A stretch of DNA of 64,000 nt from Rhodospirillales bacterium URHD0017. Its GTDB lineage: Bacteria > Pseudomonadota > Alphaproteobacteria > Reyranellales > Reyranellaceae. The translations under genes were made by a program, and so were the position numbers. The DNA lies in contig FODP01000003.1 of NCBI GenBank assembly GCA_900110395.1, positions 487,335-551,334 on the forward strand. The letters are read 5' to 3'. The notes below the pieces were generated by a model. It made no database searches, was not told where the DNA came from, and was given only the letters and a program-made list of their open reading frames with translations. Below, in pieces: positions 34,699 to 44,141 of the stretch; the stretch's first letter is position 1; every line of letters begins with the position of its first letter.

Positions 34699-35358
34699 CT
34701 ACCCGGTTTTCGTTTTCCTCGGTCGACCACCTTTGCGGTCACGGGGCTCGCTGTTCCAGATGGCGAGAACCACTTTTTGGGGCAAGCCGAAGTGGTTCAT
34801 GGCCGCCCTCAGCAGCACGTCGCGGCCTGCCTTCTTGCGTTCCGCTCTGAATTCTTTCCGCTTCTGTTCAATCAGCGCGAGCACTTCACGATCCGTAGGA
34901 CGACGGGCGGCCGTCAATCGTCGCGAAGTCCGAGGTGTCTGATTGACAGGCGGGGGCCAACAGCGCCTGCAGTCATCGGCTCGCACCGACAGGTTCGACC
35001 AGAACCGGCGCGTATCAAAGTACAGGCTTCTATCACCGAGACATACCTCGCCGTGGTGGTCACGAAGGCAAAGGTCGCCGCGCCTAGGGATTGATCGCGA
35101 TGGTCCTTTGCCCCACTCGCGGCCATAAAGAGCAATACGTCGAGCTTGCCAGGCTTGAGCCAGCTCGTCGGGCGCTGCCGCAAGTGTCACGGGCACCTCC
35201 TCCGGAACTGAAAGGGACCTGATCCCAGTCAATCGACGAAGGCTAGCGGTCGTTCGGCGGCTGGCGGCTCGAACTACCTGTGATTCGCTCCGCGTCACGA
35301 TCCAGACGAACGCCTGTGGGACCGACCACCACGGCCATGGCGAGCCATCCTCCGTCAT
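34699..35358 (-). CDS. Hypothetical protein with basic C-terminal tail
   Basis: A 219-residue protein I cannot assign. The N-terminus (PWPWWSVPQAFVWIVTRSES) resembles short alphaproteobacterial proteins with a W-I-x-T-R-D/S motif. Two CxRC/WPPP-like features (LRDHHGEVCLGDR, CRRCWPPP) lie in the middle. The C-terminal 60 residues are helical and basic, ending RKGGRPRKTKTG, an AT-hook-like GRPRK motif. The region may be part of the accessory patch with the toxin gene. DNA association is a guess from the tail. Confidence 0.5.
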   Translation of the reverse strand: MTEDGSPWPWWSVPQAFVWIVTRSESQVVRAASRRTTASLRRLTGIRSLSVPEEVPVTLAAAPDELAQAWQARRIALYGREWGKGPSRSIPRRGDLCLRDHHGEVCLGDRSLYFDTRRFWSNLSVRADDCRRCWPPPVNQTPRTSRRLTAARRPTDREVLALIEQKRKEFRAERKKAGRDVLLRAAMNHFGLPQKVVLAIWNSEPRDRKGGRPRKTKTG

Positions 35359-35391
35359 GGCCCAGTATCGCGCGACCGTCTTCTCGGCATG

Positions 35392-37065
35392 TTAAGCCGT
35401 CTTCTCCGCTTTCAACCCCAGCTTCTTGATCGTCTGCTCGCGCATGACGAACTTCTGGATCTTGCCGGTGATGGTCATCGGGAACTCGGGCACGAACTCG
35501 ATGTAGCGCGGGATCTTGTAGTGGGCGATCTCGCCTTTGCAGAACTCGCGGATCTCCTCGGCGGTTGCCGTCTTGCCGTCGTGCAGCTTGATCCAGGCGC
35601 AGATCTCCTCGCCGTAGCGCGGGTCGGGCACGCCGATCACCTGCACATCCTGGATCTTCGGGTGCCGGTACAGGAACTCCTCGATCTCGCGCGGATAAAC
35701 GTTCTCGCCGCCCCTGATCACCATGTCCTTCAGCCGCCCGACGATGTTGACGTAGCCCTGCTCGTCCATCGTCGCCAGGTCACCAGTGTGCATCCAGCCG
35801 GCCTCGTCGATCGCCTCGGCGGTCTTCTCCGCGTCGTTCCAGTAGCCCTTCATCACCGAGTAGCCGCGGGTGCAGAACTCGCCGGTCTCGCCGCGCGGCA
35901 CCGCCTTGCCCTCGGTGTCGACGATCTTGATCTCGATGTGCGGCAGCACCTGGCCCACCGTCGAGACGCGCCGCTCGACCGGATCGTCGGTGGCGCATTG
36001 CGTCGACACGGGCGAGGTCTCGGTCATGCCGTAGGCGATGGTGACCTCGCTCATGTTCATCTGGCTCTGCACCTTCTTCATCACCTCGATCGGGCATGGC
36101 GAGCCCGCCATGATGCCGGTGCGCAGGCTCTTGAGGTCGAACTTCGCGAACTCCGGATGGTCGAGCTGGGCGATGAACATCGTGGGCACGCCATAGAGCG
36201 CCGTGCAGCGCTCCTCGGACACCGCCTGCAGGGTCGCCAGCGGATCGAACGCCTCGGCCGGATAGACCATGGTCGAGCCGTGCGTCAGGCAGCCGAGATT
36301 GCCCATCACCATGCCGAAGCAGTGATAGAGCGGCACGGGAATGCACAGCCGATCGTCCGGCGTGAGGTTCAGCCCCTCGCCCACGAAGTAGCCGTTGTTC
36401 AGGATGTTGTGGTGGCTGAGCGTCGCGCCCTTGGGATGCCCCGTCGTGCCCGAGGTGAACTGGATGTTGATGGCGTCGTCGAACTGCAGCTTCGCGCCGA
36501 TCTCGGCGAGCTTCATCTTCTCCGCGTTGCCTCCGGCCCCTGCGACATCGTCGAAGTTCAGCATGCCCGGCGTCTTCTCCGCGCCCAGCCGCACGACGTG
36601 CTTGAGATGCGGCAGTTTCCCCGCCCTCACCAGGTCCGACGCGATTTCCAGATAGTTCGAGGTCTTGAGCGCCGGTGCCAGGATCAGCGCCTTGCACTCG
36701 ACCTTGTTCATGGCGTACTCGAGCTCGGCGCGCCGGTAGGCCGGGTTGACGTTGACCAGCACCAGCCCTGCCTTGGCCGTGGCGAACTGCGCCAGGGTCC
36801 ATTCGTAGCGGTTGGGCGACCAGATACCGATGCGATCGCCGCGCGCCAGCCCGAGCGACAGCAGCCCGGCCGCGAGATCGTCGACCCGCCGGCCGAGCTC
36901 GCCCCACGTCCAGCGCACGTTCTGATGGCGCACCACCAGCGCCTCGCGGTCGCGATGGCTTTCGACGGTGCGGTCGAAGAAGGCGCCGATGGTCTCGCCG
37001 ATCAGCTTCTTGGCCGATACGCCGTGGTCGTAAGAGATTTTGGGGGCATCTTGAGCAATCGTCAT
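35392..37065 (-). CDS. Fatty-acyl-CoA synthetase, AMP-binding
   Basis: A 557-residue ANL-family acyl-CoA synthetase with the full motif set: [20 protein letters not shown] (P-loop) near 200, GYMTETSP-like [12 protein letters not shown] near 335, [20 protein letters not shown] near 430, [19 protein letters not shown] and the C-terminal catalytic Lys in ITGKIQKF. It should activate a medium- or long-chain acid to its CoA ester in the cytoplasm. The downstream neighbours on the opposite strand (PhzF, LysE) do not indicate a pathway. It starts 36 bases from the divergent phzF-like gene. Confidence 0.92.
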   Translation of the reverse strand: MTIAQDAPKISYDHGVSAKKLIGETIGAFFDRTVESHRDREALVVRHQNVRWTWGELGRRVDDLAAGLLSLGLARGDRIGIWSPNRYEWTLAQFATAKAGLVLVNVNPAYRRAELEYAMNKVECKALILAPALKTSNYLEIASDLVRAGKLPHLKHVVRLGAEKTPGMLNFDDVAGAGGNAEKMKLAEIGAKLQFDDAINIQFTSGTTGHPKGATLSHHNILNNGYFVGEGLNLTPDDRLCIPVPLYHCFGMVMGNLGCLTHGSTMVYPAEAFDPLATLQAVSEERCTALYGVPTMFIAQLDHPEFAKFDLKSLRTGIMAGSPCPIEVMKKVQSQMNMSEVTIAYGMTETSPVSTQCATDDPVERRVSTVGQVLPHIEIKIVDTEGKAVPRGETGEFCTRGYSVMKGYWNDAEKTAEAIDEAGWMHTGDLATMDEQGYVNIVGRLKDMVIRGGENVYPREIEEFLYRHPKIQDVQVIGVPDPRYGEEICAWIKLHDGKTATAEEIREFCKGEIAHYKIPRYIEFVPEFPMTITGKIQKFVMREQTIKKLGLKAEKTA

Positions 37066-37101
37066 GCGGCGAGCTTAGCCCGACGTGGCAGATTTGAAAT
37101 C

Positions 37102-38010
37102 ATGAAACTCGCTTTCGTCACCGTGGACGTCTTCACGGACCGCAAGTTCGGCGGCAATCCGCTGGCCGTTTTCAGCGAGGCGCGCGGCCTCTCGACCGAG
37201 CAGATGCAGTCGATCGCGGCCGAATTCAACCTCGCCGAGACGACCTTCGTGCTGCCGCCCAGGGACCCCGCCCACACGGCCGAAGTCCGCATCTTCACGC
37301 CCAAGGCCGAGATGCCGTTCGCCGGCCATCCTAACGTCGGCACCGCCTTCGTGCTGGCACGCGCCGGTGAGTGCCATGGCCGCAAGATCACCGGCGACCG
37401 GCTGGTGTTCGAGGAGAAAGCCGGCCTGGTCCCGCTCGACCTCACGCGCGAACAAGGTACCGTCGTCGCCGCGCGCCTGGCGGCGCCACAGAAGCTCGCG
37501 CTGGGCGACGAGCTCGCGCCCGAGCTCGTGCCCGAGATTTGCAGCCTCGACGCCGGCGACATCGAGACAGGCACCCATCGGCCGGTCATCGCCTCGTGCG
37601 GCAACAACTTCGTCTTCGCCGAGGTAAAGTCGCGCGCCATCCTCGCCAAGGCGGCCGTGCGCACCGACGTGCTGGCCAGGCACGTACCGATGGCGCGCGC
37701 CGTCGGCGTCCATCTCTACTGCCATGCCAAGGAGCACGGCGTGGAAATCCAGTCGCGCATGTTCGCACCGCTCTACGGCGTGCCCGAGGATCCCGCCACC
37801 GGCAGCGCCAACGTCGTGCTGATCGGCCTTTTGGCGCATTTCAGGCCCGAAGCGGACCTCACCTTCTCACGGACCATCGGGCAGGGCTTCGACATGGGGC
37901 GGCCGAGCATCCTTGAAGGAACCGCCGAGAAGAAGGCCGGTCGCGTGGTCGATACCTACATCGGCGGGCGTTGCGTACCGATGCTGCGCGGCACGATCGA
38001 CCTCACTTGA
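37102..38010 (+). CDS. PhzF family isomerase
   Basis: A 302-residue protein with the two-domain PhzF/diaminopimelate-epimerase-like fold. Recognisable parts are FVTVDVFTDRKFGGNPLAVF (near 5-24), the catalytic Glu in AAEFNLAETTFVLPP (near 47), RIFTPKAEMPFAGHPNVGTA (near 65-84) and MFAPLYGVPEDPATGSAN (near 220-237). PhzF itself isomerises a phenazine intermediate, but most homologues have unknown substrates and no phenazine genes occur here. Its 3' end overlaps the convergent membrane protein by 8 bases. Confidence 0.9.
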   Translation: MKLAFVTVDVFTDRKFGGNPLAVFSEARGLSTEQMQSIAAEFNLAETTFVLPPRDPAHTAEVRIFTPKAEMPFAGHPNVGTAFVLARAGECHGRKITGDRLVFEEKAGLVPLDLTREQGTVVAARLAAPQKLALGDELAPELVPEICSLDAGDIETGTHRPVIASCGNNFVFAEVKSRAILAKAAVRTDVLARHVPMARAVGVHLYCHAKEHGVEIQSRMFAPLYGVPEDPATGSANVVLIGLLAHFRPEADLTFSRTIGQGFDMGRPSILEGTAEKKAGRVVDTYIGGRCVPMLRGTIDLT

Positions 38011-39013
38011 CGCGGGCGAGGGCATCAATTGTGTCGGCGAAGCCGGTCATGCGCGAGGAATCCGCGACGGCGCGCACGTTGCCTGCCAGCAGGCCGAGCG
38101 GCTGACCGAGGTCGCAGCGGTTGGCAATGAGCCACCTGATGTTCGGAAGCTGGCCTTCGAGATCGAGGGCGACGCCGAGATAGTTCGATTGGGTTTTGCT
38201 GACCTTGCCTGCCGCGCCGGCTAGAGCCGCGCCATAGGCCTGGCAAAGATCGGCCGTGGGCGAAAGGTCGAGCTCGCGCAGGTCCCACAGGTCGAGCAGC
38301 CTGCCCTTCGCCAGCATGGCGATGGCATCGGCCTGGCGGTTCGTGAGCCGGCCGATGCCGGCCCGGGCACGGGCGCCATAGGTCTCGGCGTGCAGATAGA
38401 CCAGGTAGCTCTCGAGCGGCGAGTCCGGCCCCAGTTTTGCGAACTCGGCCTCGTCGCGGTCGCGCGCGGCCTGTCGCTCCTTCGCCTGCTCCTGCTCCTG
38501 CACCTTGGCGGCCTCGGCCAGCCGGGCATCGCGCGCCGGATCGGGCAGCGCGGCGCGCGTCATGGCGACAAACGGCGCGGCGGTGAGGAGCACGATGGCG
38601 GCGCCGATCACCGCGCTCACGACGCCGGCGCGCAACCTGGCGTGCAGTGCCGGCAGGCGCGCCCACAGCGCATAGAGCGCGAACAGCGGCGGCAACAGAG
38701 CGGGCACCAGGAGCGCCGACGAATCGCCGCGACCCACGGCGTCACCCGCCATCCACACGGCGATACAGGACAGCGGCAGCAGCGCGACGAGGCCGATTGC
38801 GGCCCATACGGGCATGCGGCCCTTCACGGCAGCAATGACCAACGCCGCCGCCAGCACGAACCACAGCACCGCGCCGAGAATCGCGGCGTAGGCGAGCGCA
38901 AGCCCGCGACCGAAGGCATCGCCGCCCGGCGCATCGGCAAGGCAGCTCATCATGGCGGCGTAGAGCACGGCCGCCAGCGACAGCAGGACGATGGTTCCAA
39001 CCGGCGCGCGCAT
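38003..39013 (-). CDS. Membrane protein of unknown function
   Basis: A 336-residue protein with five hydrophobic segments within the first 155 residues. A charged coiled-coil-like stretch follows (RLAEAAKVQEQEQAKERQAA), then a globular C-terminal domain of about 130 residues containing ESYLVYLHAETYGARARAGI and GRLLDLWDLRELDLSP. No family is recognised. The C-terminal domain is probably cytoplasmic or periplasmic depending on helix count. The stop lies inside the last codons of the convergent phzF-like gene. Confidence 0.6.
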   Translation of the reverse strand: MRAPVGTIVLLSLAAVLYAAMMSCLADAPGGDAFGRGLALAYAAILGAVLWFVLAAALVIAAVKGRMPVWAAIGLVALLPLSCIAVWMAGDAVGRGDSSALLVPALLPPLFALYALWARLPALHARLRAGVVSAVIGAAIVLLTAAPFVAMTRAALPDPARDARLAEAAKVQEQEQAKERQAARDRDEAEFAKLGPDSPLESYLVYLHAETYGARARAGIGRLTNRQADAIAMLAKGRLLDLWDLRELDLSPTADLCQAYGAALAGAAGKVSKTQSNYLGVALDLEGQLPNIRWLIANRCDLGQPLGLLAGNVRAVADSSRMTGFADTIDALARVK

Positions 39014-39082
39014 GCGGTCATCCTAACATGAGTACATGCCAGGTAGTTGAGACGCCGCCGGCGGTTGGGGCAATTGGGCGGC

Positions 39083-39676
39083 ATGAACGGATTGCTGGGA
39101 CCGCTGGTGCTGTTTGCAGCCGCTGTGACGCTGACGCCTGGACCGAACGTCGTGCTGGTCACGGCCTCGGCGGCGAACTTCGGCTTTCGTCGCACCGTGC
39201 CGCAGATGCTGGGCATCACCTTCGGCTTCGGCACCATGGTGCTGGCGACGGGGCTCGGTCTGGCCGGCGTGGTCCACGCCGAGCCGCGTCTGCACGCGAC
39301 GCTGAAGTACGCCGGCGCGGCCTATCTGCTGTATCTCGCCTGGCGCATTGCCCGCGCTGACGCCGGCGGTGCATCGTCGCGGGCACGGCCGATCGGCTTC
39401 GTCGAGGCGACGCTCTTCACCTGGATGAACCCCAAGGCCTGGGTATCGGCGCTGGGCGCGGCGGCGGCCTTCACCACCGTGGGCGGCAATCTCCTGCTCG
39501 AAAGTGCGCTGATTGCCGGCGTGCTGGCGGCCTTCTGCCTGTTGTCGGCGGCGGTCTGGGCGGGCTTCGGCACCGTGATCGGCCGCTATCTCGCCAACCC
39601 GGGCGTCCGTCGCATTTTCAACTGGTCGATGGCGGGTCTGCTGGCGCTGTCGCTCATCCCGGTGTTCTGGCTTTAG
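39083..39676 (+). CDS. LysE family translocator
   Basis: A 197-residue inner-membrane exporter of the LysE/RhtB family with about six helices. The N-terminal signature FAAAVTLTPGPNVVLVTAS near 12-30 includes the conserved GPN, and a second motif FTWMNPKAWVSALG near 121 carries the conserved Asn-Pro-Lys. Such proteins export amino acids or small homoserine-lactone-like compounds. The ATG at 39083 starts the conserved region, and upstream codons are arginine-rich without a ribosome site. Its stop overlaps the convergent RidA gene by 4 bases. Confidence 0.9.
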   Translation: MNGLLGPLVLFAAAVTLTPGPNVVLVTASAANFGFRRTVPQMLGITFGFGTMVLATGLGLAGVVHAEPRLHATLKYAGAAYLLYLAWRIARADAGGASSRARPIGFVEATLFTWMNPKAWVSALGAAAAFTTVGGNLLLESALIAGVLAAFCLLSAAVWAGFGTVIGRYLANPGVRRIFNWSMAGLLALSLIPVFWL

Positions 39677-40065
39677 TCAGCCTTCGCCGCGATGGTTTCG
39701 ATCTCGACCTGGACACCCGGACGAGGAAACGCTGCGACGATCAGAAGCGTGGCCGGCGGATTGTGATCGCCCATGATCTGCCCGCGTACGCGGAGATAGT
39801 CGGGCAGGATGGATTTGTCCGTGACGTAGACGGTGAATTTCACGACATCTCCGAATGTCATCCTGGCTGCGGCGAGAATGATGCCGATGCGCTCGAAGAT
39901 CACTTCGATTTGCTGGCGCGGATCTTCCGGTACCGTGCCATCAAGACGCGCACCGACCTGTCCATTGCAGAACAGGATCCTGGCATTCGCGGGAATTTCC
40001 AGGCCGTGCGCAGCACTGTTGGAATGGGCGCAAATGCGGTCGTTGAGCGTGTGGACTGTCAACAT
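39673..40065 (-). CDS. RidA (YjgF/YER057c/UK114) family protein
   Basis: A 130-residue RidA-family protein, the enamine/imine deaminase group. It has the ILFCNGQVGARLDGTVPEDP region near 30-49, VVKFTVYVTDKSILPDYLRVR near 74-94 and the C-terminal PGVQVEIETIAAKAD, where Val-Glu-Ile-Glu is typical. The canonical Arg of the active site (usual R-P-A-R motif) is not obvious, so it may belong to a divergent subgroup. GAGGAGGGG lies before the ATG. It follows the Lrp-type regulator by 14 bases, so the two are one transcript. Confidence 0.87.
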   Translation of the reverse strand: MLTVHTLNDRICAHSNSAAHGLEIPANARILFCNGQVGARLDGTVPEDPRQQIEVIFERIGIILAAARMTFGDVVKFTVYVTDKSILPDYLRVRGQIMGDHNPPATLLIVAAFPRPGVQVEIETIAAKAD

Positions 40066-40079
40066 CCTCGTACCCCTCC

Positions 40080-40559
40080 TCATCCCGGCGTCTTGGTGAC
40101 CCCGAGGGGCAGCGCCGCGCCCTGCTTGACGGTGCGCAGCGCGAAGGAGCTCCTGATCTGGGCGATGCCCGCGATCTTGGTGAAGTCCATGACGAAGCGT
40201 TCGTAGGCTTCGAGGTCGGGCACGACGATGCGCAGCAGGTAGTCGCTGTCGCCGGTCATCAGGTAGCACTCCATCACCTCGGGCCGCGCCGCCGCGGCGC
40301 GCTCGAAGGCCTGCAACGCCTTCTCGACCTGGGTCGAGAGCGACACGCTCATGAAGACATTGACCGAAAGCCCGACCGCCTTGGCGTCGACCTGCGCGGC
40401 ATAGCCTTTGATGACGCCCGCCTCCTCCAGCGCCTTCACGCGCCGCCAGCACGGCGACGACGAGAGCCCCACCTGACCGGCGAGGTCGGCGTTGCTGACC
40501 CGGCCGTTCTTCTGCAGATGGTCGAGGATGCGGCGGTCTATGGCATCGAGGGAGATCAT
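40080..40559 (-). CDS. Lrp/AsnC family transcriptional regulator
   Basis: A 159-residue regulator with an N-terminal winged helix (LDAIDRRILDHLQKNGRVSN, then LAGQVGLSSSPCWRRVKALE, about 4-45) and a C-terminal RAM ligand-binding domain containing CYLMTGDSDYLLRIVVPD (near 97-114). Lrp-type proteins sense amino acids or related acids. The gene is divergent from the AceE-like enzyme with 99 bases between starts, so it likely controls that gene and its own operon with RidA. AT-rich sequence in the gap contains an inverted repeat. Confidence 0.92.
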   Translation of the reverse strand: MISLDAIDRRILDHLQKNGRVSNADLAGQVGLSSSPCWRRVKALEEAGVIKGYAAQVDAKAVGLSVNVFMSVSLSTQVEKALQAFERAAAARPEVMECYLMTGDSDYLLRIVVPDLEAYERFVMDFTKIAGIAQIRSSFALRTVKQGAALPLGVTKTPG

Positions 40560-40565
40560 TGCTCA

Positions 40566-40588
40566 AATTTCCTACTTTTGGCGAAATT
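40566..40588. promoter_or_regulatory. Possible operator, AATTTC-N11-GAAATT
   Basis: An inverted repeat of AATTTC and GAAATT with an 11-base spacer lies in the divergent gap between the Lrp-type regulator and the AceE-like gene. The AT-rich, dyad character is what Lrp/AsnC proteins usually bind. A TATACA hexamer at 40595-40600 could be a -10 element for the rightward gene, but no clear -35 was found. Confidence 0.35.
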
Positions 40589-40658
40589 CTACCCTATACA
40601 GAGCCGTAAAGGGTCCGAACGCAAGGATTTTCCCCGCCTTCAGGCGTATGCCGTGCCG

Positions 40659-43016
40659 ATGACCACGCTTGCCCCAATTCGAGAGTTACAGGCGCAACGT
40701 CTCAGGCTCCTGCGCGAGCTCGAGCGCAAGGTCCTGTGGCTGAGCGCCTGGACCGTTCACAACGCCAATCACCTGCGCCCCAACCGCGACGGGCTGAAGG
40801 TCGGTGGCCACCAGGCGTCGTGCGCCTCGCTCGCCACGGTGATGACGGCGCTCTATTTCTCGGTGTTGAAACCCGAGGATCGCGTCGCCGTGAAGCCGCA
40901 CGCCTCGCCAGTGTTCCACGCCATCCAGTACCTGTTCGGCCATCAGACGCAGAAGAAGCTCGAGGATTTTCGCGGCCTGGGCGGCGCGCAGTCCTATCCC
41001 TCGCGCACCAAGGACGTCGACGACGTCGATTTCTCGACCGGCTCGGTGGGCTTGGGCGTGGCGATGACGCTCTTCTCTTCCCTGGTGCAGGACTATGTGC
41101 GCCTGAAGGAGCTGGGCGACGGCAAGCGGCCGACCGGTCGCATGGTGGCGCTGGTCGGCGACGCCGAGCTCGATGAGGGCAACATCTTCGAGGCGCTGCT
41201 CGAAGGCTGGAAGCACGACGTCCGGAACCTGTGGTGGGTGATCGACTACAATCGCCAGAGCCTCGACGGCGTGGTCAACGACCGCCTGTTCGGCCGCATC
41301 GGCGAGATGTTCGAGCTGGTCGGCTGGCGCGTCGTCACGCTCAAGTACGGCAAGCTTCTGGAAGCAGCCTTCGCCCAACCCGACGGCGGGCATCTGCAGC
41401 AATGGATCGACGATTGCCCCAACTCGCTCTATTCGGCGCTGGTCTACATGGGCGGCGCGGGCTGGCGCGAGGCGCTGACGCGCGATCTCAACCAATATCC
41501 CGGCGTCCGGCGCATCCTCGACCAACACGACGATGCCGCGCTGCATCGGCTGATGACCAACCTGGCCGGCAACGACATGCAGGCCGTGCTCGACGCCTTC
41601 GAGGGCGTCGAGGGCGACCAGCCGACCTGCTTCATCGCCTACACCATCAAGGGCCAGGGCCTGCCTTTCGCCGGCCACAAGGACAACCATTCCGGCCTGA
41701 TGACGCTGGACCAGATGGCGGGCTTCAAGAAGGGCATGGGCATCGCCGACGGCCAGGAGTGGGACAGGTTCGCGGGCCTCTCCGCCACGCCGCCCGAGCT
41801 GCAGGACTTCCTGGCCACCGCCCCCTTCAACGCCGAAGGCCGCCGCCGCACCGAGGCGCCTGTCGTGGCGATCCCGGCGGCGCTGCCGCGGCCCAACGAC
41901 AAGAAGTCGAGCACCCAGGAAGGCTTCGGCAAGATCCTGAACGCCATCGCCGCCGAGGACAGTGAGCTCTCCAAGCGCATCGTCACGACCTCGCCCGACG
42001 TCACGGTCTCGACCAACCTCGGCGCCTGGGTGAACCGGCGCGGCCTGTGGGCACACACCGAGGCCGAAGACGTCTTCCGCGAGCTGAAGGTCGTGTCGGC
42101 CCAGCTCTGGCGCAAGACGCCGCGCGGCCAGCATATCGAGCTCGGCATCGCCGAGAACAATCTGTTCATCCAGCTCGCCGCGATGGGCCTCAGCCACCAG
42201 CTGTTCGGCGCGCGCCTGCTGCCGATCGGCACGCTCTACGATCCCTTCATCGCCCGCGGTCTCGATGCCTTGAACTACGCCTGCTACCAGGATGCACGGT
42301 TCATGATCGTGGCCACGCCCTCGGGCGTGACCCTGGCGCCGGAAGGCGGCGCGCACCAGAGCATCCACACGCCGCTGATCGGCATCGGCCAGCCCGGCCT
42401 GCTCTCCTACGAGCCTGCCTATGTCGACGAGCTCGCGGTGCTGATGCGCCACGGGCTCGACTACATGCAGCAGGACAAGGGCGGCTCGGTCTATCTCCGG
42501 CTTTCGACCCGCAGCCTGCCACAGCCGTCGCGCACGCTGACGCCCGACCAGGAAGCCGACATCGTGGCCGGCGGCTACTGGTACGCGCCGCCGGATGGCG
42601 GCAGCGACGTCGCCATCGTCTGCATGGGCGCCGTCACACCCGAGGCGATCGCCGCGCACGAGAGCGTGGCGCGCGATTTCGCCGGCGCCGGCCTGCTGGT
42701 CCTGACCTCGCCCGACCGACTGCACGCCGACTGGCTTTCGGCACAGCGCAATCGCGGCCGCACCGCAGGCATGGTCGATCGAAGTGCCGCGCCTGTCGAA
42801 CGCTTGCTGGCGCCCCTGTCGCGCGACGCCCGTCTGGTCACCGTCCTCGATGGCCACCCCTTGGCGCTTTCCTGGCTGGGCTCGGTGCGCGGCCAGCGGG
42901 TCGTGCCGCTGGGCATCGAGGCCTTTGGTCAATCCGGTGACATTCCCGACCTCTATCGGGCCTACAAGCTCGATGCGGCCGCGATCATCGACGCGGTGGC
43001 CCGCTCCATCGCTTGA
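40659..43016 (+). CDS. AceE-like (homodimeric 2-oxoacid dehydrogenase E1 / transketolase-like) thiamine enzyme
   Basis: A 785-residue thiamine diphosphate enzyme related in order and spacing to AceE, the homodimeric pyruvate dehydrogenase E1, though about 100 residues shorter. The N-terminal GGHQASCASLATVMTALYF and STGSVGLGVAMTLFSSL are followed by the TPP motif GDAELDEGN near 166 with NLWWVIDYN. The pyrimidine-binding Glu is in HIELGIAENN near 490. No lipoyl E2 or E3 gene is adjacent, so it may act as a transketolase or as an E1 with partners elsewhere. The ATG at 40659 begins the conserved region. mtnA follows after 33 bases. Confidence 0.85.
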   Translation: MTTLAPIRELQAQRLRLLRELERKVLWLSAWTVHNANHLRPNRDGLKVGGHQASCASLATVMTALYFSVLKPEDRVAVKPHASPVFHAIQYLFGHQTQKKLEDFRGLGGAQSYPSRTKDVDDVDFSTGSVGLGVAMTLFSSLVQDYVRLKELGDGKRPTGRMVALVGDAELDEGNIFEALLEGWKHDVRNLWWVIDYNRQSLDGVVNDRLFGRIGEMFELVGWRVVTLKYGKLLEAAFAQPDGGHLQQWIDDCPNSLYSALVYMGGAGWREALTRDLNQYPGVRRILDQHDDAALHRLMTNLAGNDMQAVLDAFEGVEGDQPTCFIAYTIKGQGLPFAGHKDNHSGLMTLDQMAGFKKGMGIADGQEWDRFAGLSATPPELQDFLATAPFNAEGRRRTEAPVVAIPAALPRPNDKKSSTQEGFGKILNAIAAEDSELSKRIVTTSPDVTVSTNLGAWVNRRGLWAHTEAEDVFRELKVVSAQLWRKTPRGQHIELGIAENNLFIQLAAMGLSHQLFGARLLPIGTLYDPFIARGLDALNYACYQDARFMIVATPSGVTLAPEGGAHQSIHTPLIGIGQPGLLSYEPAYVDELAVLMRHGLDYMQQDKGGSVYLRLSTRSLPQPSRTLTPDQEADIVAGGYWYAPPDGGSDVAIVCMGAVTPEAIAAHESVARDFAGAGLLVLTSPDRLHADWLSAQRNRGRTAGMVDRSAAPVERLLAPLSRDARLVTVLDGHPLALSWLGSVRGQRVVPLGIEAFGQSGDIPDLYRAYKLDAAAIIDAVARSIA

Positions 43017-43049
43017 CCTCGCCGGCCCGACGCCCCTATCTCCGGGCCC

Positions 43050-44141
43050 ATGAAGGTCGACGGTACCCCCTATCGCACCATCTGGCTCGGCGCCGACGGC
43101 ACGACCGTCCAGGTGATCGACCAGACCCTGCTGCCGCATCAGTTCGTGGTGCGGGACTGGCGCAGCATGGAGGATGCCGAGCGCGGCATCCGCACCATGA
43201 TCGTGCGCGGCGCGCCCCTGATCGGCGCGGCCGCGGCTTATGGCATGGCGCTTGCGATGGCCAGGGATGCCTCCGATGCCATGCTGACCCAGGCCTACAC
43301 CACCCTGATGGCGTCGCGCCCGACCGCGGTGAACCTGCGCTGGGCGCTCGACGACCTGCGCAATCTTCTGGCCCCCCTGGCGCCGGCCAAGCGGGCCGAT
43401 GCGGCCTACCGGCGCGCCGCCGAGATCTGCGACGAGGACGCCGAGATCTGCCGGCGCATCGGCGAGAACGGCCTCGGCTTGATCAGGAAGATCAAGCCCA
43501 AGGGCGAGCGCATCAATGCCCTCACCCACTGCAACGCAGGCTGGCTCGCCACCGTCGACTGGGGCACGGCGCTGGCGCCGATCTACCAGGCGCACAATGC
43601 CGGGATCCCGATCCATGTCTGGGTCGACGAGACGCGGCCGCGTAACCAGGGCGCCAGCCTGACGGCGTGGGAGCTCGCCAAGCACGGCGTGCCGCACACC
43701 GTGATCGCCGACAATGCCGGCGGCCATCTGATGCAGCGCGGCCAGGTCGACTTCTGCATCACCGGCACCGACCGCACGACGCGCCGCGGCGACGTCTGCA
43801 ACAAGATCGGCACTTATCTGAAGGCGTTGGCAGCGCACGACAACGGCATCCCGTTCTATGTCGGCCTGCCCTATCCCAGCATCGACTGGACGCTCGAGAA
43901 CGGCGCCGACATCCCGATCGAGGAGCGCCACGCCGCCGAGGTCTCGCGCATCGCCGGCCGCACGGCCTCGGGTGAGGTCGTCACGGTCGACGTGCTGCCC
44001 GAGGGCAGCCCGGCCGCCAATCCCGCCTTCGACGTCACGCCGGCCCGCCTGGTGACGGCGCTGATCACCGAACGCGGCGTCTGCCCCGCCAGCGAAGCGG
44101 GCCTCTTGTCGCTCTATCCCGAACAGTCCCGGGCGGCGTGA
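43050..44141 (+). CDS. mtnA: S-methyl-5-thioribose-1-phosphate isomerase
   Basis: A 363-residue MtnA of the eIF2B-like fold, which converts methylthioribose-1-phosphate to the ribulose form in methionine salvage. Family motifs are MIVRGAPLIGAAAAYG near 50-65, the Cys in ALTHCNAGWLAT near 155-166, and the Asp region in GTDRTTRRGDVCNKIGTY near 238-255, followed by PFYVGLPYPSIDW. Length is normal. The start at 43050 matches the family N-terminus. The stop overlaps the GTG of the MFS transporter (GTGA), so the two are coupled. Other methionine salvage genes are not in the window. Confidence 0.93.
   Translation: MKVDGTPYRTIWLGADGTTVQVIDQTLLPHQFVVRDWRSMEDAERGIRTMIVRGAPLIGAAAAYGMALAMARDASDAMLTQAYTTLMASRPTAVNLRWALDDLRNLLAPLAPAKRADAAYRRAAEICDEDAEICRRIGENGLGLIRKIKPKGERINALTHCNAGWLATVDWGTALAPIYQAHNAGIPIHVWVDETRPRNQGASLTAWELAKHGVPHTVIADNAGGHLMQRGQVDFCITGTDRTTRRGDVCNKIGTYLKALAAHDNGIPFYVGLPYPSIDWTLENGADIPIEERHAAEVSRIAGRTASGEVVTVDVLPEGSPAANPAFDVTPARLVTALITERGVCPASEAGLLSLYPEQSRAA

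Noticed and set aside
40686..43931. 1081-codon minus-strand open frame opposite the AceE-like and mtnA genes
   Set aside because: Both sense genes show full family motifs; the antisense product is Asp/Arg/Val/Gln-biased with no domain. A GC-bias artefact.
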